From the NCBI GenBank assembly GCA_900772445.1, contig CAAHEL010000041.1:1-7139 (forward strand): a DNA stretch of 7,139 nt, given 5' to 3'. The stretch comes from Bacilli bacterium. Its GTDB lineage: Bacteria > Bacillota_I > Bacilli_A > RF39 > UBA660. Under the pieces are notes generated by a model. It was not told where the DNA came from, did no database searches, and saw nothing but the letters and a program-made list of their open reading frames with translations. Below are positions 6,696 to 7,139 of this stretch, one piece after another. Each line of letters begins with the position of its first letter. Position 1 is the stretch's first letter. The position numbers were made by a program, and so were the translations under genes.

Positions 6696-7108
6696 CTTTT
6701 TACTTTTTCTTTAAATTCTCTGATATAATCTCCATTAAATTCATTATAACATTTATTATTATATCTACGAACTTTTTTCATTGCTCTCTTATATCTTATA
6801 ATATTTCCTTTAGAAAATATACCATTATTCATTCTTTTTAATTCAGAAACTACTTCTTTACTAGTCATTTCTACTTTCCAGTTACAAGTTAAGAAATCAT
6901 ATTTAGTATTATTTTCATTAATTTGTTCTCCTTCTAGTTCACATATTTCACAACCAGTAATTATATCATACAATTCCCCATCTATTTCTTCACATATTAT
7001 TCTAAATGAATTATCACCAAAACTTCTAATTACGCCTTTAAATCTATTATTTAAACCATTCGAAGAACATATGTTATTATTTAAAAATACATTATAATAT
7101 TTCCCCAT
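6689..7108 (-). CDS. Hypothetical protein, 139 aa, six cysteines, basic C-terminus
   Basis: I do not recognise this protein. It has no signal peptide or membrane segment and should be cytoplasmic. Residues 22-65 look strand-rich, with FKGVIRSFGDNSFRIICEE and DGELYDIITG suggesting a small beta-barrel-like fold. Cysteines are at 14, 39, 53, 56, 75 and 120, including a CEIC (CxxC) at 53-56. Residues 97-139 are helical-looking and strongly basic (RYKRAMKKVRRY and a lysine-rich end), which could bind nucleic acid, though this is only a guess. The gene call itself is well supported by GAGGTG at 7114-7119 with a 5-nt spacer before the ATG, a -10 box upstream and a terminator directly after the TAA stop. 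It appears to be a separate monocistronic unit from glmM or the last gene of a unit starting outside the window. Confidence 0.8.
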   Translation of the reverse strand: MGKYYNVFLNNNICSSNGLNNRFKGVIRSFGDNSFRIICEEIDGELYDIITGCEICELEGEQINENNTKYDFLTCNWKVEMTSKEVVSELKRMNNGIFSKGNIIRYKRAMKKVRRYNNKCYNEFNGDYIREFKEKVKSK

Positions 7109-7127
7109 AAATTCACCTCGGAGTAAT

Positions 7128-7133
7128 ATTATA
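7128..7133 (-). promoter_or_regulatory. Candidate -10 box upstream of the 139-aa gene
   Basis: A perfect TATAAT on the minus strand lies 19 bp from the ATG, with GAGGTG between. The matching -35 would fall beyond the right edge at about 7151-7156, so the promoter cannot be confirmed. The spacing to the Shine-Dalgarno resembles that of the glmM promoter. Confidence 0.45.
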
Positions 7134-7139
7134 TATAAA

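Noticed and set aside
18..7108. Possible reassignment of TGA (mycoplasma-type code), since none of the seven complete genes ends in TGA.
   Set aside because: All five Trp codons read in these genes are TGG, and no open frame needs TGA read-through to reach family length. Seven stops are too few to show TGA avoidance in an AT-rich genome.
1..7139. Search for CRISPR arrays, tRNA or rRNA genes, insertion sequences and phage or defence genes.
   Set aside because: No regularly spaced repeats, tRNA-like cloverleaf, transposase motifs or terminal inverted repeats were seen. All gaps between genes are under 120 bp.

Overview
This window comes from a very AT-rich genome with short intergenic gaps and AGGTG/GGAGG-type Shine-Dalgarno sites. 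It has a Gram-positive lipobox lipoprotein and a LytR-CpsA-Psr (LCP) protein. Together these suggest a low-GC Bacillota, perhaps a gut lineage near Erysipelotrichales or RF39-type Bacilli; this taxonomic placement is inference. The standard genetic code fits: every Trp I checked is TGG. All genes lie on the minus strand, so transcription runs from high to low coordinates.

Layout in transcription order. (1) 7108-6689 is a 139-aa protein of unknown function with its own -10 box and an intrinsic terminator just after its stop. (2) A strong promoter at 6593-6621, bracketed by a perfect 10-bp inverted repeat, starts a new unit with glmM (phosphoglucosamine mutase, 6571-5240). (3) A small DUF4367-like lipoprotein (5230-4769) follows, coupled to glmM. 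(4) After a 73-bp gap with a possible extended -10 promoter comes a three-TM LCP protein of the Cps2A/CpsA architecture (4695-3238). (5) Next are two GT4-type glycosyltransferases, EpsD-like (3223-2114) and EpsF-like (2110-1076). (6) An EpsG-family polysaccharide polymerase starts at TTG (1058-18). (7) The first five bases hold the start of another gene with a good Shine-Dalgarno site, so the operon continues past the left edge.

Taken together this is the leading part of a surface polysaccharide locus. GlmM supplies glucosamine-1-phosphate for UDP-GlcNAc. The glycosyltransferases extend a lipid-linked repeat unit, the EpsG-like protein would polymerise it, and the LCP protein would transfer the polymer to the cell wall. 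The initiating phosphoglycosyltransferase, flippase and any chain-length or kinase pair are not in the window. The gene functions are conventional. The points worth a second look are the glmM promoter dyad, the unknown 139-aa gene, the lipoprotein between glmM and the LCP gene, and the tight stop/Shine-Dalgarno overlaps at the gene junctions.
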